Shown: one piece after another, positions 63,173 through 64,000 of the stretch
How the letters are laid out: each line of letters begins with the position of its first letter
Position numbering within the stretch: the first letter of the stretch is position 1
Origin: Malachius bipustulatus
Taxonomy: Eukaryota > Arthropoda > Insecta > Coleoptera > Melyridae
Direction: 5' to 3'
Assembly: GCA_910589415.1 (NCBI GenBank)
Contig: OU342632.1
Coordinates: forward strand, 51,573,341-51,637,340
DNA length: 64,000 nucleotides
Notes under the pieces: generated by a model
Databases searched by the model: none
Seen by the model: the letters and a program-made list of their open reading frames with translations, nothing else
Told to the model about the DNA's origin: nothing
Program-made: the position numbers and the translations under genes

Positions 63173-64000
63173 TAAATTGTTTGTATTTTTTGAGAGAGAT
63201 TTGCCCAAATTAAGATTGTATACGCAAACGATTGATTGGTAACAAAACTGATTAAATTGGTTATGCTGTTATTTGTTAATGCAATATTTACTAGATATGC
63301 ATGGTGGCCCAATGAAAAAAGACCTAATAACATAAAACTGAGGATGTACGCGAGAAACGCCGAAACAAGTAAATTTTCTTATCAAGGGTGACATATTTGG
63401 GTGACAAATTTAACGAATCGATAAAACAGATTTTCCTAACCGTTACTTTATTTCCTTCATATTTGCATCTGCATATACAACGTGGTGATAAAGTTTGGAA
63501 CAATATTCATAATAATAATTTTAATAATAACAATGATAATAATGATTATATTTTTCACTTTGCCAAGTCATGACTTAAACTTTTTTATTATGACGTCATC
63601 GCTTTTTTTTTAATGACAACCGCAATTTTTTTCACGTTATAAAAAAAATGGTACCTTACATAACGATTTTTTTGAAAAAAATGCAGATTTTTCAGAAAAT
63701 GCACTGTGATAAAATAAGATAATTTTTATTGTTTTGGTACGTTGCTGTTACAAAATGAAAAATTGAATAAAACTAAGAAGTTGCTATCTCAACTTGTGGA
63801 CATTTGGTGTCATTTTTGTCAATTTCTGTGTTATCAGACACTTATCTTGTACTAATCTTTGCTCTCAACACGTGAAAATTTTATGCAAATATACTTAATA
63901 AGCTTGTGAGAGATTTACTTGCTCGTGTAAATTGCCCCTACAATCAAAACCAACTTTTATCTACGCAAGCTGATATTATTGATTATGGATTGAAAATGGT
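63173..64000. other. No gene; repeat shared with 15316-15415
   Basis: 63302-63420 shares GTGGCCCAAYGAAAA, GATGTACGCGAGAAACGCCG and GGGTGACATATTTGGGTGAC with the 15120-15415 region. An AATAATAATTTTAATAATAA run lies at 63508-63550. Nothing else supported to the window end. Confidence 0.4.

Overview
The window looks like repeat-dense intergenic or intronic DNA from an insect. The evidence is AT-rich sequence, BEL/Pao, Ty3/gypsy, Penelope-like and Jockey/CR1-like retroelements, tRNA-derived SINEs with target-site duplications, Tc1/mariner- and Harbinger-like DNA transposons, and dozens of foldback repeats ending in TACAGGGTG. I cannot place it to order. I found no host gene I would defend. Every protein-coding signal I recognise belongs to a mobile element.

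Layout. 1-13500: foldback elements (872-1781, 1786-2671, 9974-10842), a Harbinger-like relic (5545-6451), a Jockey-like LINE relic on the minus strand (7095-7700) and a SINE (12247-12506). 13500-22400: two LINE relics on the plus strand (14641-14970; 17806-19350) and two long foldbacks (16534-17664, 20452-21638). 22439-29424: the centrepiece, a full-length and apparently intact BEL/Pao retrotransposon. It has two identical 443-bp LTRs, a 5-bp target duplication (AATGT), a primer-binding site that fits tRNA-Tyr, and one uninterrupted 1753-codon gag-pol frame with all catalytic motifs. 29705-32752: a GC-rich foldback and two abutting TACAGGG foldbacks. 33460-42290: a decayed minus-strand Ty3/gypsy element with gag, RT, RNase H and part of the integrase, followed by a macro (ADP-ribose-binding) domain. 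It is split by about 5.4 kb of non-coding, repeat-bearing DNA that I could not assign. 42290-50750: Penelope-like ends with hammerhead ribozyme motifs, a second SINE, a direct-repeat-bounded module and more foldbacks. 50755-54353: a 3.6-kb DNA transposon with about 250-bp inverted repeats. It carries the N-terminus of one transposase, a second broken transposase, and a MITE inside the latter. 54354-64000: foldbacks, rearranged Penelope-like RT and GIY-YIG fragments, and a 20-bp palindromic tandem array.

How the parts relate. Only the BEL/Pao element looks able to be autonomous today. Everything else is a relic or a non-autonomous element. Nested insertions (MITE in foldback, MITE in transposase, foldback in foldback) give a relative chronology. 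The most interesting signals are: a foldback superfamily that shares one internal palindromic core but has different outer shells; two hammerhead ribozymes whose stem I co-varies; and a macro domain fused behind a gypsy integrase.
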